Positions 21,187 to 34,019 of a stretch of DNA of 64,000 nt are shown here, piece after piece. The stretch comes from Apiospora phragmitis. Its lineage: Eukaryota; Ascomycota; Sordariomycetes; Amphisphaeriales; Apiosporaceae. The stretch is taken from the NCBI GenBank assembly GCA_038363925.1, contig JAQQWL010000008.1:744001-808000 (forward strand), read 5' to 3'. How positions within the stretch are numbered: position 1 is the first letter of the stretch; the number at the start of each line of letters is the position of its first letter. The translations under genes were made by a program, and so were the position numbers. The notes under the pieces are model-generated. The model was given only the letters and a program-made list of their open reading frames with translations. It was not told the origin of the DNA and searched no databases.

Positions 21187-21769
21187 ATGTTCGCTCGGCA
21201 TCTCTGCGCCGGCACCAGGGCTTATCGCCAACTTTCCAGTATGGCCACCTCCTCGAAGACGCCCATGGAGGACACCATCCGCAGCAAGGTACACCACCAC
21301 CCCATCTTCACCCCCACCCCTTTCTCACTCCCACCCAATACATCGTCATCACGCCAGCTAAGAACACTTGATTTTCATCCTACATACATTCTAATTTCCA
21401 CAAATATCCTGTATCACATGACCCAACCCTGATTACCTACCTACTAACGTGAAAATTACATAGATAACCGCCTCCCTCGCGCCCTCGCGTCTGGAGATCT
21501 ACAACGACTCGCACAAGCACGCGCACCACGCGCCCATGGCGGACAGCACGTCCAAGGAGACGCACTTCCGGCTGGTCATCGCGTCGGCCGAGTTCCGGGC
21601 CAAGGCCCGGCCCGCCCGCCACCGCATGGTGTACTCGCTGCTGCGGGACGAGATGGCCCAGGACCACGGCATCCACGCGCTGCAGCTCAAGACGCTAACA
21701 CCCGAGGAGGACGAGCCGGCCGCCGTCGACGACCAGGGGGCCGAGGCGAGAGAAGCCGAGACAGGTTGA
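21187..21769 (+). CDS. BolA-like protein (mitochondrial Bol1/BolA1 type)
   Basis: Join 21187-21288, 21464-21769; 408 nt, 135 aa. Residues 1-18 (MFARHLCAGTRAYRQLSS) are basic and Ser-rich without acids, like a mitochondrial presequence. A second Met at 19 could start a cytosolic form. The BolA domain follows: DTIRSKITASLAPSRLEIYN, HKHAHHAPM, ETHFRLVIASAEFRAKARPA and RHRMVYSLLRDEM, including the HxH and RHR..Y features of the family. BolA proteins pair with monothiol glutaredoxins in Fe-S cluster handling; yeast Bol1 and Bol3 help lipoyl synthase. An acidic tail ends the chain. The assignment to Bol1 rather than other BolA classes is by motif only. Confidence 0.88.
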
Positions 21770-22285
21770 TTCTTGAGTGAGAGGGAGAGGAGCCGACGAT
21801 GCCGGGCTGGATGGACTGGTCGATGTATTGCCTTAGGTCATCCCTTGGGTGAAAATTCTAATCCGCGGCCAACGACCATAGAGTGTAAGATACGGCTTCA
21901 GTAGACTTCATTGCACTAGCGCAGCCAGGTCCGGAAAAATAATGAATCTTTAGACCACAATATTTGATTTATATGGTGCAATGGCATGACCACCAGAGAC
22001 GGATGCTAGCCGAAATTCGTGAAGCCTACGGGTATAGTCATTGCTACTTCTATCGAGTGCTCAAGCTATTCCTAGATAATGAATCGACAGGGGCAAAGGG
22101 GTATATATCTCTCGTACAAAAAGCCAATTCCTTTTGCCACTTACAGGGCCTTCCACACTATCTGTGTAGCTCTCGCATTGCTCTCGTACACATTCAACAG
22201 CCTTAGGGTATCGCTAGAATTACATGATCATGAACATCTTCTTCCGTCTTCGTCCTCACAGTAGGTGTGTGTGTGCATGCCTGCA
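21770..22285. other. Convergent 3' region
   Basis: No gene recognised between the BolA gene and the converging gene that ends at 22286. Confidence 0.5.
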
Positions 22286-24863
22286 TTACTCTTTCTGGCC
22301 AGAGGTCGGAGTACCACCCGGCAGCGCAGAGCTATTGGCAATGCTTTCCTGCTTACGCCTCAATTTTTTAGCTAGGAATCTATTCCAAGATCTTTGCCAC
22401 TTCACTTCATCGTCTTTATATTTTGTAGGGCCCAGCCACGGGCCCGACAATGGCGGCAGAGTTGCTGAGGGGGTCGAGCCCTCACTTTGTCGACCGCTCA
22501 AGGCACGGCCAATTGTTCTCTTGGGTGACGCAGCAACAAGCTCATCCCCTGCTGGCCGTTTGCGAGAAAAGATCTCCGAAGCCGAATGTCTTAGTGAACC
22601 TGCCGGCGAATTGGGCTTTCGCGCTTTTGTTTTTGTCCTGTCAATGGGATCACTTTGGCTTCCTCGCAATTGCTGCTGTGCCTGTGGGCGTTCTGCCGGC
22701 ACGATAGGGTTCGCAATATTTGTCGTTTCATCATCTTCTTCTGTCTGGACAAGAGCCTGTTCCAAAAGCTGTGCTGTGCCGATAGCTGGCGTCGGTGGCA
22801 ATGCAAGTACTGGCTCGGCTGGCGGTAACGAGTTTGGAAGCGGGCCTCTTTTTGGTCCTGCAACCCTCATATGTCTCCAAGCTTCTTCTGCCTCTTTCGG
22901 GTGTTTTTCAAACACTGTCTCGAGATTTTCCCGTATCACAATTCCCTTGCGGAATTGAAAACTTGCATTATCGACCGTTTCCATGTACCATTCAATGGCG
23001 GTGAAAGGCTCTTCTGAGCCTTCAGGGCCGAATTCACTGACATAAGGGACGAAACCTTCGGTCCAAGCCCGGATAAAGTCGTCATACTGATATGTTGCGA
23101 GAGCCTTCTTGCGCTGCAATTGTTGTATATAGACGCATGCTTTCACAAATTCCCAGATATTACCATGGTCCTTATATGTGGGGTCGCATTCGTATACTGG
23201 TCGTAAAGGGTCTGCTCTGCGCCCTTTTCAACCTTCTCACGCTGTTGCGGAACTTCATCAACCACCATAGCATCTTCCTCGGGGACTGGTGGCGGGTTAA
23301 TGATCTCAGCTGGCCTGGAGCCTCCAGCGGTGTGTACGGCAGAGGAAGAGTTTCCAAATTGAGCCATTGCTTTGTAATATGCAATAGTCGATTTGACTTG
23401 CTTCATCTCTTTCTCCACATCTGCTAGCCTCTCCTTTAGATATGTGTGCTCTTGATTACGGATGCCATTCTGTTCTACTGGTTGAGTGACAGGGTCGTCG
23501 GGTCGAGGCCCGGAGACATCCCCATTAGGGCCCGGCACAGGAACACTCGAGCTTGGCGCCGGCAATAGAGATTTGTGAGCTGGCTGAGGCGTGGAAGCCA
23601 AGGGTCGGATCAAGGGGGACGATGGATGGTCATGGGAGCTAGATAAGGGACTCTGTGCTATCTGAGGCAGCGAGCGCGAAGTAGTAGGCTTGTGCTTTGT
23701 TGATTGTGAAGGCTTGTCCGACTGTTTTGATCCAAGGGACACCTGCGTTTCCCTTATGAGAGTTTTCGATGGCGATCTCCCATTGGTGTCTCTGGATGGA
23801 GTATGCAGAGTTTTATGGTGCTCGGTTGATGGAACGATGGAAGATGATGTCTCGTCACTAAATGAGGATTCTGGCACGTATTTCTGAGGTCTTGCCTTTG
23901 GGGGAGGAGCCCTCAGGCCAGAGGTTATCAACGGTTTGGTTGGTGGTAGATCATCCATCAACAATCCTTTGACGTCGACAAGGGGCAGGAGCCGGTGTTT
24001 TTTTGCTGCTTTCACTTTCCGCAGCTCAGATGCACTCTTCGAGCTCGGCGGTTCAGGGAAGGTACTGGGCACTTGGACTTGCTGGCCCGAAGGTGGCGTT
24101 GGATTCAGCTCGACGGCTTTGTGCGGTGGTGGGGGCATCATATCTCTGTCATATGCAGCCGGCTGTACGATCTCCAGCTCTTCATCCGCAGCTGGACTGC
24201 TAGAGGGGAAATTGTCGAAAACAGGTCGTTTTTGTACATTGGAGATACTGGGGCCGACTTGTAGGGGTGACCTCGCAGGTAGCTGAGTCTCGAATGGTTG
24301 CTTAAGAGACGATTGGTCTCGTCGTGATTTAGGATCCCCTGGGCTACTGGCGGGCTGCATCATGGCAACAGGAGCTTCCGGCAGCTGCGAGGCGAATGGT
24401 TGTTCATCAGACTCTTCTGGTGGTTCTAACCTAGTGACTGGCGGAGGGGAGGAATCCCAGCCGGAAATAGGGGTGCCAGGTCGAGAATCATCATCGTCCT
24501 CTTCATGGACTAGATATGAACGAGGTCCCGAGGGCGACGTTGGAACAGCAGCGGCTTCTCCAAGAAGCACATTTGGTAGTTGGCTTGGAATAGCAGAGCT
24601 CGGCCGCTCAGGTTCCTTCAGTTGACGAGAATGGAAGTCGAACAAGTTCTCAAGCACCTTTCCGGGCACATTGGCCAGTCCTTGCGGTTGTCTGAATAAG
24701 TCTTCTCCCATGAGGTGGGCGCGCTCAAAATCTTCTCTTGGTCGTCCGAGACCCTGAAGATACGGCGAGGTAGCTTTCCCTGACCAAGCACGTCAAGGGG
24801 AAAGTCGAAGGGCGAAGAGCTGGGCTCATGTGTAGGTGTTGAGCGCTTCACCATGGTGTCCAT
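22286..24863 (-). CDS. Large low-complexity protein, possible TPP1/Est3-type shelterin subunit
   Basis: Three same-strand frames (24863-24618, 24711-23143, 23146-22286) belong together, with frame changes near 24720-24800 and 23150-23170, giving about 850 aa. The middle is rich in Ser, Pro and acidic residues. A charged segment with KERLADVEKEMKQVKSTIAY is probably a coiled coil. The most conserved-looking part straddles the second break: DPTYKDHGNIWEFVKAC, then QYDDFIRAWTEGFVPYVSE and EEPFTAIEWYMETVDN. From memory this layout resembles the C-terminal domain of filamentous-fungal proteins annotated as TPP1/Est3-type shelterin subunits, but I see no N-terminal OB fold. An upstream exon is possible (acceptor-like sequence near 24890). 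Function unproven. Confidence 0.5.
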
Positions 24864-25823
24864 TGGTCCTCCATCAACAGAACTATACAGGTCGTCTGCA
24901 TTGAAGCAAACCAGTCAGTATTGCCCAGATTCCCGTCAGGCAATTGTCGATCTCAAGGTTCTATAGCAATCTGTCGAGGGTAAGTGGCTGAAGTGTCAAG
25001 CAGAGCTGCTCCAGATATAGTTAATAAACCCTTGCCAAGATCTGGGGACGCGGTCTGTCGACCTCGAGACGCGTTGCGGGGCTTCGCATTTTTATTAGCT
25101 GACCGGGCCGTTGTCAGTGGTGGTGACAGGCGACAGGCGACCCAAAACTCAGTGAACCTTTGAATCCTAGTGGGGGGTCAATTGCCAATACTACTAATCC
25201 CAGTGGGGCCTAGATCGGGTTGCAGTGCGTGCATCCTCCCACTCGTCGAGTCGTTGGACTTGGTGCTAACAGGCGGGAACTGCTCATTAGTGGTAGTTGG
25301 TGGTAAATGCAGGTCTTACTTGGGCAGTTAGGTAGGTAGACAGACATATCCAAGAAGGTAGGCATGGAGTTATCGGACGAACATAAACCACGCAATATCT
25401 ACATCTAGGTAGACTCTCCTCACAAGGCCATATTTACAAGGCCACATTCACAAGACTTGTTCGGCCTGCGTTGTTTTCTTGTTTTCGCCTTTCACGCCGA
25501 CGCCTTGGGTCCTCTATTGATTTGACACAACTCGAGTTACGATAACAAACCTGTCCCAGTCAGGTCACGTCACAGAGCGCAAGTGTGAACCTTCATTGCT
25601 CTGCGGTCCCTGGCACATATCGGATGCCTACCTAAAGTGCAGGCTAACCTGGAGGGCCTCGACTCTTCGACAACGATTCACCACATCCAAACCCGTTGAA
25701 GCATAGTGCGCTATGTATGGTCTTTGACACCTAACTCTCCATCACCGCTATGCTGGTTTTATTTGCTTTCGCTCCGATGTGCCTGACCGGCCTGCTGTAG
25801 CAACGGTATCACTGCCAGCCACC
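24864..25823. promoter_or_regulatory. Divergent intergenic region before FAB1
   Basis: About 960 bases between divergent genes. Part of it (24864-25100) may hold an unresolved first exon of the minus-strand gene. It contains TAGGTAGGTAG near 25328 and CTACCTA near 25625, recurring intergenic motifs in this window. The FAB1 start sits in GCCACCATG. Confidence 0.45.
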
Positions 25824-28800
25824 ATGTCTGGCAAGAACCCTCAATCCCAGCTGTCTCCCATGCTGCTGGCATCGCAGTCCGAAACCAGACCCCGCCGCGA
25901 CTCTCTCGCCTCAGCTTCTGCCATTTCCTCCCAAGCCGATAAGGAGCAGCTGGCGCAAGCACTCGACAAAATCCATACTTCGGCCAACCAGCGCGATGTC
26001 CTGACGACCTTTAACGATCTCGCTCCGCCCCCAGATGCTGCTGCTTCGCCTGAAAGTAAGGGTTTTGCTGGCGACTTGGTTCAACATGGCCTCAGCGGCC
26101 TCTATTCCCGTTTCAAAGAGGCTGTGGGGGTGTCTGGAAAAGAGAGGGCCACACTGCAAGAGGATGGCGATAGTCAAGACACCGCATCCAAAAGGAGCTT
26201 CAGTACTACTGCCACTACGTCCAAAGCCTCGATGGCCTCCTTGCCCCGCGTCGAGACCGGCATGACGAGTTCAACGCTCAACTCGAATTTCTCCGACCCC
26301 GCCATTTCAAACCTTCCGTCTTCGGCGGTCCTATCGAGTGAAAGTCTGCCTCAACAACACCAATTTACCAAACCCTCCTCGGCGACAGGCTTGCCCGCTT
26401 CGGCTACATCAAAATCAGCTTCCTCTAGTCGCCAAACCATCCCGAATCTCACCAAGGCATCAGCTACCGTGGCTCCTGTAACGGTCAGCGCCTACAAAGA
26501 TGGGCCTTGGGCTGCACATTCGTCGCGCATCGACGAAGGTTCGGGTCGATCTTCTGGGCAAAGGAAGAGTATTGGAAGAGCGAGCGATGGGCCTTTGCAA
26601 ACAGCGGTTATGGAAGGCCCGAACAAGTACGATACATTTGAATCCAAGAACGCTGGACCGGGGACGTTAGACAACCTCTCAGTTCCTCAGCATGCAAGGC
26701 TGGGGTCCGATGGCAATTTGGACTCCCCTATCAGCCCCGTAAAGGAGTCCATATCATCTGCTGCAGGTTCAGTTCACTCAGTTAACCAAGACAACCGGTC
26801 ATTGGCGCCGGCACGTGCGACTGCAAGAGATGCCGCGCGCCGACCTGCTGTCATCGACCGTATAAGTGGCTCCCGCTCGCGTGGCAGCCATTCGCGGTCA
26901 TCGTCTGTATCTCGAAGTACTGCCGAGCCCAGTGTTGTCAGTACCTCCGCCCATTATAAAGTACAGCATGATTCGTTTGGGCGAAACGACAAGCCCCAGC
27001 GCATGAAGTCAGGCGGATACAAGATTCCCGGCACTACCACACACGAAGGCGCCCCTGAAATGGTAAGTGCCACACTGGAACATATGCGGAAGCAAGTTCT
27101 CAGCAAGGACTTCTGGATGGCGGATGAAACGTGCAAGGAGTGTTTCTTGTGCGGCGCGCCGTTTACCGCTTTCCGTCGCAAGCATCATTGTCGAACTTGT
27201 GGCTGCATCTTTGACAGCAGATGCACGTCCATCATATCAGGCCAAAAATTTGGTGTGCAAGGCACTCTCAGAGTCTGTAAAACATGCCTGGAAATCATCA
27301 GCCAGCGCGAAGATGGTAACATGTCCGATGATTCTGCAGATGACTCGTATTTACCAGCAATCTTCCGTTCCAATACAAAATCAGTGACCCTAAAGCTTCC
27401 CAAGTCAGATAGGGACAGTGCCAGCATTTCTGAGAGACCTGAAGAGGAAGACGAGGACAACAGAAACCTCACTACACCGATGATGGCTATTCCTGCTACA
27501 CGAAGGATCGGCGAGTCGTCGGACCGTAATTCTGCAGTATTGGAGATCGATGCGCCCCAACTTAGTCGACCGAGCTCTTCAAGATCTCTCAAATCGCTGG
27601 CTGGGCGACCACAGTCATCTGCCCACGGTCACCGGCGCCATCATTCCAAGCACAGTTTCTTGAGCAGGTTCAAGGCTGTCCCCCCGGAACCAGATGACAG
27701 GGCGCCATTCCGGCGTTCGGCCAATGAGGAAATGGCTAAGAAGAGTGGTCTTCCGGCGTTCCATGATGACAATGTCATTGATCCTGACCTAGCTCCGTTC
27801 ATGTCGGATGAGTCTAGTGGGGATGAACAGATGAGATTTTCCAAACTCTCACGAGCAACGAGCCCAACCCTTCCAGCTTTGATCAGGACAAAGTAAACTT
27901 TGGTCCTTACATGCCAAACCGAAGGAATCGGACCAGGGGCCAGGCAGATAAGAGCGTCAGTGGTTTCAGCTTCACTAGTCGAGGATTAGATGATGGCCCG
28001 AGTTCTTACCGGAGACCATCCCGACGACGCAACATGAGCACAGCTAGTGCAACTGGCCATCATCTTCGATCTCCTAGACCAAAAAGTGCACACCTACGGG
28101 TGGGACCAACTAATTCTACTGATACACTTTCTCTCTATGATAATCCAATGCAAGGTGATCTGCCCAGGCTCACGCGAAGCTCCTCGATGAAGGGCGACAA
28201 GGAGCCCAAAGTGGAGTTGAACCCGGCCAGCCTGCTGCATGTACGGAAGCTCTTGCGGCAGTTACTTGAAGACACCGATGTACCAAACGCCAATGCGTGG
28301 GAGAAGGCGCTGATCCCAATATTACTCAAGTGCACCACCTCTGTCGACCCTGATATTGAGCATGGGGATGACATCGACATTAGACATTATGTTAAACTCA
28401 AGAAGATCCCAGGCGGAAGGCCAGGGGATACTAGTTATGTCTCTGGGGTTATCTTCACAAAAAAACTTGCATTGAAAAGCATGCCAAGACGCATGACAGG
28501 GCCTCCTGTCGTGATCGTGGGCTTTCCGATAGAGTACCGTCGACATGCGCAGCATTTCCTGAGTCTTCAGCCAGTCATCGATGAGGAGAAAGAATTCCTT
28601 AGACGGATCGTCGATCGACTGCTGGCCCTTCGACCACAGCTCATCTTGGCTGAGAAGTCAGTTTCGGGTCTGGCACTGCAGTACCTTGCCGAGGCCAACG
28701 TCGCAGTTGCGTACAATGTCAAACCTTCGGTGCTTTCAGCTGTCTCACGATGTTTGGATACTCCGATTATCTCTTCCATAGACATGCTCAGCCTCCCAAT

Positions 28801-31800
28801 AGGCCGCTTAGGTGTCGGGAAGGCTGCTAGTTTCGAAGTAAAGACATTTGTCAATGAGGACATACCCGGAAGGAAGAAGACCTATGTCTTTCTCGCGGGA
28901 AGCCAAGAACAACTTGGCTGCACCATTGCGCTGAGGGGCGCTCCGACCTCAGTTCTGTCCAAGATCAAGCGTATTACCGAATTCATGGTTTATGTTGTTT
29001 ACAATCTCAAACTCGAGTCTTGTCTAATGCAGGACTCGTCCCTACAACTACCGACGAGCGAAGAGATGGCCGCAGGCTACAGTCAACCCACTACTGAGAG
29101 TGTGCAGTCACTCAAGACACAAGAACTCCACCACCGGCAGTGTACGGCAGAGAACCATGTCTACGATGACAATCAATGATTCACCACAGGCTCAAGACTC
29201 TAATGGGAGCGCAGCTGTTGTCCCGGCAGATCCGAGTGTTTCACACGCCTTGCAGCTGACAGATAATATGATCTCGCTCCACGAAAACCATGGCCGAGCC
29301 TCCAGCGACAGCCTCGTCCCTGAAGATGTCCCCATGCCTACGTACTACAGCGACATGGTTGCAAAATACCAGACCAAACTGTTATCGGCTTCACCGTTTG
29401 TTCGATTCTCTCAGCCTTACCTGTTGATGAAAGCACGCGAGCAAGAGAGGAGATTGGTCCACCTGAAAAAGCTGAGGGATCAGGACGTGGTGGAGGAGAG
29501 AGCGGATGACGAGAAGCCTAAACCGCAGAAATTCCAGCTAATCAAACCCCAAATGGTTCATGAGATAGGTCAGAAAGCTCCCCGCCATATCATGGAGGTT
29601 CTACATGCCGTTCATGATGCGGAGTACGACAAAGCTCTCTACAATTACCAGACTCAGACCAGGCAGTGGGAGAACTATATCCAAGGTAATCTGGACTTGT
29701 TCGAACCATATGCCCATCAGAACATTGTGGTTCTCCATTCGGTCATCTGCACCGAAACCAAAATCCCATGCGTTGAACCTGGCCTAATAGCGATAGCCTT
29801 CTACGACGAGCATGCCGAGGAGAGCCCCAGTATGGACCCGGACTGCACTTTGGGACAGTACATTGAAGATGTATGTTTCGGTGCCGACACGATCTGCGCG
29901 AGTAGCAGTTGTGGTAAAAGGATGCACCAGCACCATCGTACCTACGTCCACGGAGAGGCACGAATCACCTTCTTTATCGAGCAGGACACACGGGGCAAAC
30001 CACGCAGGGAGAACATAACAATGTGGAGTTATTGCAAATTGTGCAAACGTGAAACTGCGGAGATGGAAATGTCGAAAGGAACCTGGCGATACTCATTTGG
30101 CAAATATCTGGAGCTGTCGTTCTGGAGTAGAGGCACGCGGCTTGTCAAATTCGAGGGTGACGATGGCTGGGAATGTCCTCATGACCATCACCGTGATCAC
30201 ATCCGGTATTTTGGCATACATGACAAGGTTGTGCGGGTGCATTACGACCCGATTGATCTCCTGGAGATCATTGTCCCACGAGCTCGCATCACCTGGAAGG
30301 TTGAGCATGACCTTAACCTGAAGAACGAGATCTTTACCTCCTGCCAAGACAGATGGGCTCGCTTTACAACTTCGGTCAAAGCGAGACTCAAGGCTATCAA
30401 ATTGGACAACATCCCAGTGGAAAAGTCAGAAGCCTGCAAAGCGGAGATGGAAAAGATGAACAAGAAGATACAGGAAGGAGCACGTTGTGCTCATTCGCAA
30501 ACTTCAGGATGCATATATGAACTCCAAGTATTACGAAGTCATTCCATTTAATGTTGTCCTTCGCGAGATGTTGGAGAAGGTCACAGACTGGGATGCCATC
30601 TTTGCAAAATTCGAAATCGATTTCCTTCCGACTGAGAAGGATATTCGGAGGCTTACAATGCTCCAGCTTCGGAAGATGTTCACGGATGAATCAAAGGAGT
30701 CGTTGGCTAGCAACGATACGACTACAGACATGACGGAAGCCACCGAATTGACCGAGAATAGTTCTCAAGCAACCGTTCCTGAGATTGAGACGAAACCCAG
30801 TAGTCAGTCGCAGGATCCGGACCCGTCACAGCTCAGCACGAGCGGCCAGGCTGTACTCTCTGAAAAGCCTCAACCTCGGACTGTTCCGGCAACTCCAGCT
30901 GAGACCCCGCTAGAAAGGGTCGAGCCTCTGGACTTGGCGACGCCTAAGGATGTCATCACTCCTTCGTTCGATTCGAGTCTAGGAGGATCGGTAGATCAAA
31001 CACCCAAACCTTCGGAACCAGCATCGACCCCTTCTACAAATCAATCAGCGACACCTGCAGAAGCACCCGTTTCTCCTACGACACCAGCACCCTCGGCGTC
31101 TGTCACCGAACAAATTGAACAGCTGCGTCGTAAACAACAAGCGGTAGTCCTTGAAGAAGCCAAGGGTCTGGCGGCCGGTGAGGGCGATTTGGCCAAGAAT
31201 GCACGCGAAATACCAAAGGTTCCTGAACGTGGTTCGTCCCGTAGAATGGGCTTACACGTTTCACCGCCGATGGTTCGTGCTATATCGCAGCCAGTAAATA
31301 ACCTACCAGGCATATCACGGTCGCAGTCTGGGGTTGGCAAGACGTTATTTGCGCTGGGCAAAGACAAAGGCAAGACCCCTACTTCCGAGATGCCCCCTGG
31401 AACAGATATTCGTAGGGTACCTACCAATGAGTCGGTCAAGAGCGACAAAAAGTTGTTTAATCTGAGGTCACGAAACAATGCCAAATCGTCCATCCCACGA
31501 TTCGTCGGCAAGAAGAAGGACACAAGAGTTTCTACTCTTGCTAAGCACTTTGAGCAGCTCAGTCGAGAGTTCGAGAAGGAGCGAAAGAAGGACCAGAAAA
31601 GCCGTGCAGCTAAAATGTCCTATTCAAGAGCTATCCTTCAGCGATCTTCTACCAGAGCAATCGTTGAGGTATATGAGGATCCCGATGAGGCTGCGCATGA
31701 GCCCGGTCAAAGTGTGGACGACTCATTGCTCTCAAAGGACCCCACGGATGTGAAGGCGGATGGCCATCATAGTGCGGCCGCAAAAGAACCTGCAGATCCA

Positions 31801-33413
31801 ATGGAGCTTCAGAATGAGGAACTCCTCTGTCACCATTGGCTGAAAATGCCCCCGCAGAAGCGCATACGACCGAGGCTGAGACCGATGACCAAACTCATAT
31901 TACAAGTCAAGCGCCAACCGATGACGAGCAAGGAAACAGCGACACGGAACAATCGCTTCTGGAGGGTACGATCGAGGAGATTGCCGAATCAATTGACTCG
32001 AGTACCGAGATTCCCCTCGAGTTGCCAAAACAGGACAAGATGAACTTCATGAAAGTGCTCACCAACTTCTGGGCTGAGAGATCAGCCAGTGAATGGCCAG
32101 CCCTCGATTACCCTCTGAATGCTACAGATCACATCTTCATTGATTCGGACATTATTGTGCGCGAGGATGAGCCGAGCTCGCTCATTGCCTTTGCTCTAAG
32201 TTGCGAGGATTACAGGTCGAAGGCGAGCAGGTTCCATGGCCAGAGAGGGGGCTCACAGGAAAGCTTCTCCGACAAATCAGCCGAGTATGGCTTTAGGGAA
32301 TGGGTGGACGTCGGTGATGAGGCGCTTGAAGCCAGCTTTGTCCGAGAGACAAGCAGTCATCTCAAGTACCAGTTCAACGAAGGGTCGGCCAAGATGCTTG
32401 TCAAAATCTTCTATGCCGAACAATTCGATGCTCTACGACGTAAATGTGGTGTGGCACCCCGCATCGTGGAATGCCTCTCTCGATGTCTTAAGTTCGACTC
32501 GAAGGGCGGAAAAACAAAGTCGGTGTTTCTGAAGACTCAAGACGACCGGCTCATGATGAAGGTATTTCATATCCTCGCCTGCTTGTGAAGGCAGTTTAAA
32601 CACTAACCTCCTGTGCCCAGTCCCTGTCACCAATTGAGACGTCGGCCTTCCTCAAGTTTGCTCCGTCATACTTTGGTATCATGGCGGAGGCGTTATTCCA
32701 CGACTTGCCATCTGTCATTGCCAAGATGCTGGGGTTCTTCCAAGTTATTATCAAGAATCCCGTAACCAATACAGAGATCAAGCTCGACCTGCTCTTGATG
32801 GAGAACTTGTTTTACGACCGGGCCCGTACCAGGATATTTGACTTGAAAGGATCGATGAGAAACCGCAAGATCCAGTCGACAGGAGAGCAGAACGAAGTCC
32901 TACTGGACGAGAACATGGTCGAATTCATATGGGAGTCGCCACTGTTCGCCCGAGAGCATTCCAAGAAGCTGCTGCGTGCGTCCGTGTGGAACGACACGCT
33001 CTTCCTTGCGCGACAAAACGTAATGGACTACTCCCTCATGGTTGCCGTGGACGAGATCAAGAAGGAGCTTGTGGTCGGCATCATCGACTGTATCCGGACG
33101 TACACGTGGGACAAGACACTCGAGAGCTGGATCAAAGGGCGGGGATTTGCTGGCGGCGGTCGAAACAGGCCCACGGTAACGAGTCCTAAGGAGTACAAGT
33201 CCAGATTCCGAGAGGCCATGGCCAGGTAAGAGGACGATTCTGACCCCCCAACAATAAAGCTGTGGCTAACAACGGAGTAGGTATATCCTGCAAGCGCCGA
33301 ACTGCTGGCACCAGTTTAATGTGCCGGTGCTAGCTGCGCGGCCGCATGTACCAAGTAACATAGGAGGCGATGAGCCGGTCATGAAAGACCCCGGGGCGCC
33401 TCCCGCGATGTAA
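25824..33413 (+). CDS. FAB1: 1-phosphatidylinositol-3-phosphate 5-kinase (Fab1/PIKfyve)
   Basis: Join 25824-32561, 32621-33225, 33281-33413; 7476 nt, about 2491 aa. Four single-base frame changes (about 27835, 29100-29180, 30475 and 31825) cancel overall, so they look like assembly indels. Domains in order: a Ser-rich N-terminus; a FYVE zinc finger (about residues 430-495: CFLCGAPF, RKHHCRTCG, CTSIISGQKFG, VCKTCLE); a TCP-1/GroEL-like domain (about 890-1060, VVIVGFPIEYRRHAQ); a Cys-rich CCR region with HRTYVHGEARITFFIE; and a C-terminal PIPK kinase (DLLLMENLFYDRAR, IFDLKGSMRNRK, NVMDYSLMVAVDE). It makes PI(3,5)P2 on vacuole and endosome membranes. The alternative upstream GTG at 25779 is rejected in favour of the Kozak-like ATG. 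Confidence 0.95.
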
Positions 33414-34019
33414 ACCAGACTTCCATGAGACTGGGATTGACGCTTAACGACTCTCGTTTATACAATAATGTATTTTGTTGCTTTCACACGGTGGGGCGTT
33501 TGCAGTTAGCGAAAAGGAGAGCTTGTTTCGATTGGTGTTTGACGAGGATATTCTCAACACAACAGCATGGCGAGGTATATAGCTACAGTGTTACAGTGCT
33601 TTTGGCTTTACGATACCCTAATGAGTACCTAGGTACGGAGTATGCGGGGTATTCATCATTTCTAAATAGCGAGCAATGTTGAGACATTCTCAAAATATTC
33701 GTGATGCACCTTTCGATTGTAACAACGTGTTTGCCTTGGTAGGTGCCTTCTTCCTTCAGTTGTCTGCGCAAACCAGTGAGACTAGACTTACAAAGCCCCA
33801 CTAAAATGGAGTCCCCGTAGTGCCTGAGGCTCTGTTTGTTTAGCTGTTCAGTGACCTCAATTTGCCCCCACCGGAACATCAATCCCTCATTAAGTATTCA
33901 CTACTCCGTACATCTCGTATAAATACCAGACGTTCGACAAGCCAGACTGAATACCTAATGCATCTCGATTATGCTTGATTATTTAGTCTCATAAGATCTC
34001 TATCTGAATAGGGACAAAC
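33414..34019. other. Intergenic, FAB1 to MDM12
   Basis: No gene. It contains the paired motifs TACGGAGTA (about 33634-33642) and TACTCCGTA (about 33902-33910), reverse complements of each other and 260 bases apart. Confidence 0.5.

Noticed and set aside
22224..22958. 244-codon plus-strand frame opposite the shelterin-like gene
   Set aside because: No motif, Ser/Cys-rich noise; the minus-strand frame continues a longer protein.
27835..31840. Programmed ribosomal frameshifting in FAB1
   Set aside because: Four changes in mixed directions, no slippery-site pattern, and the same kind of indel occurs in unrelated genes; assembly error is simpler.
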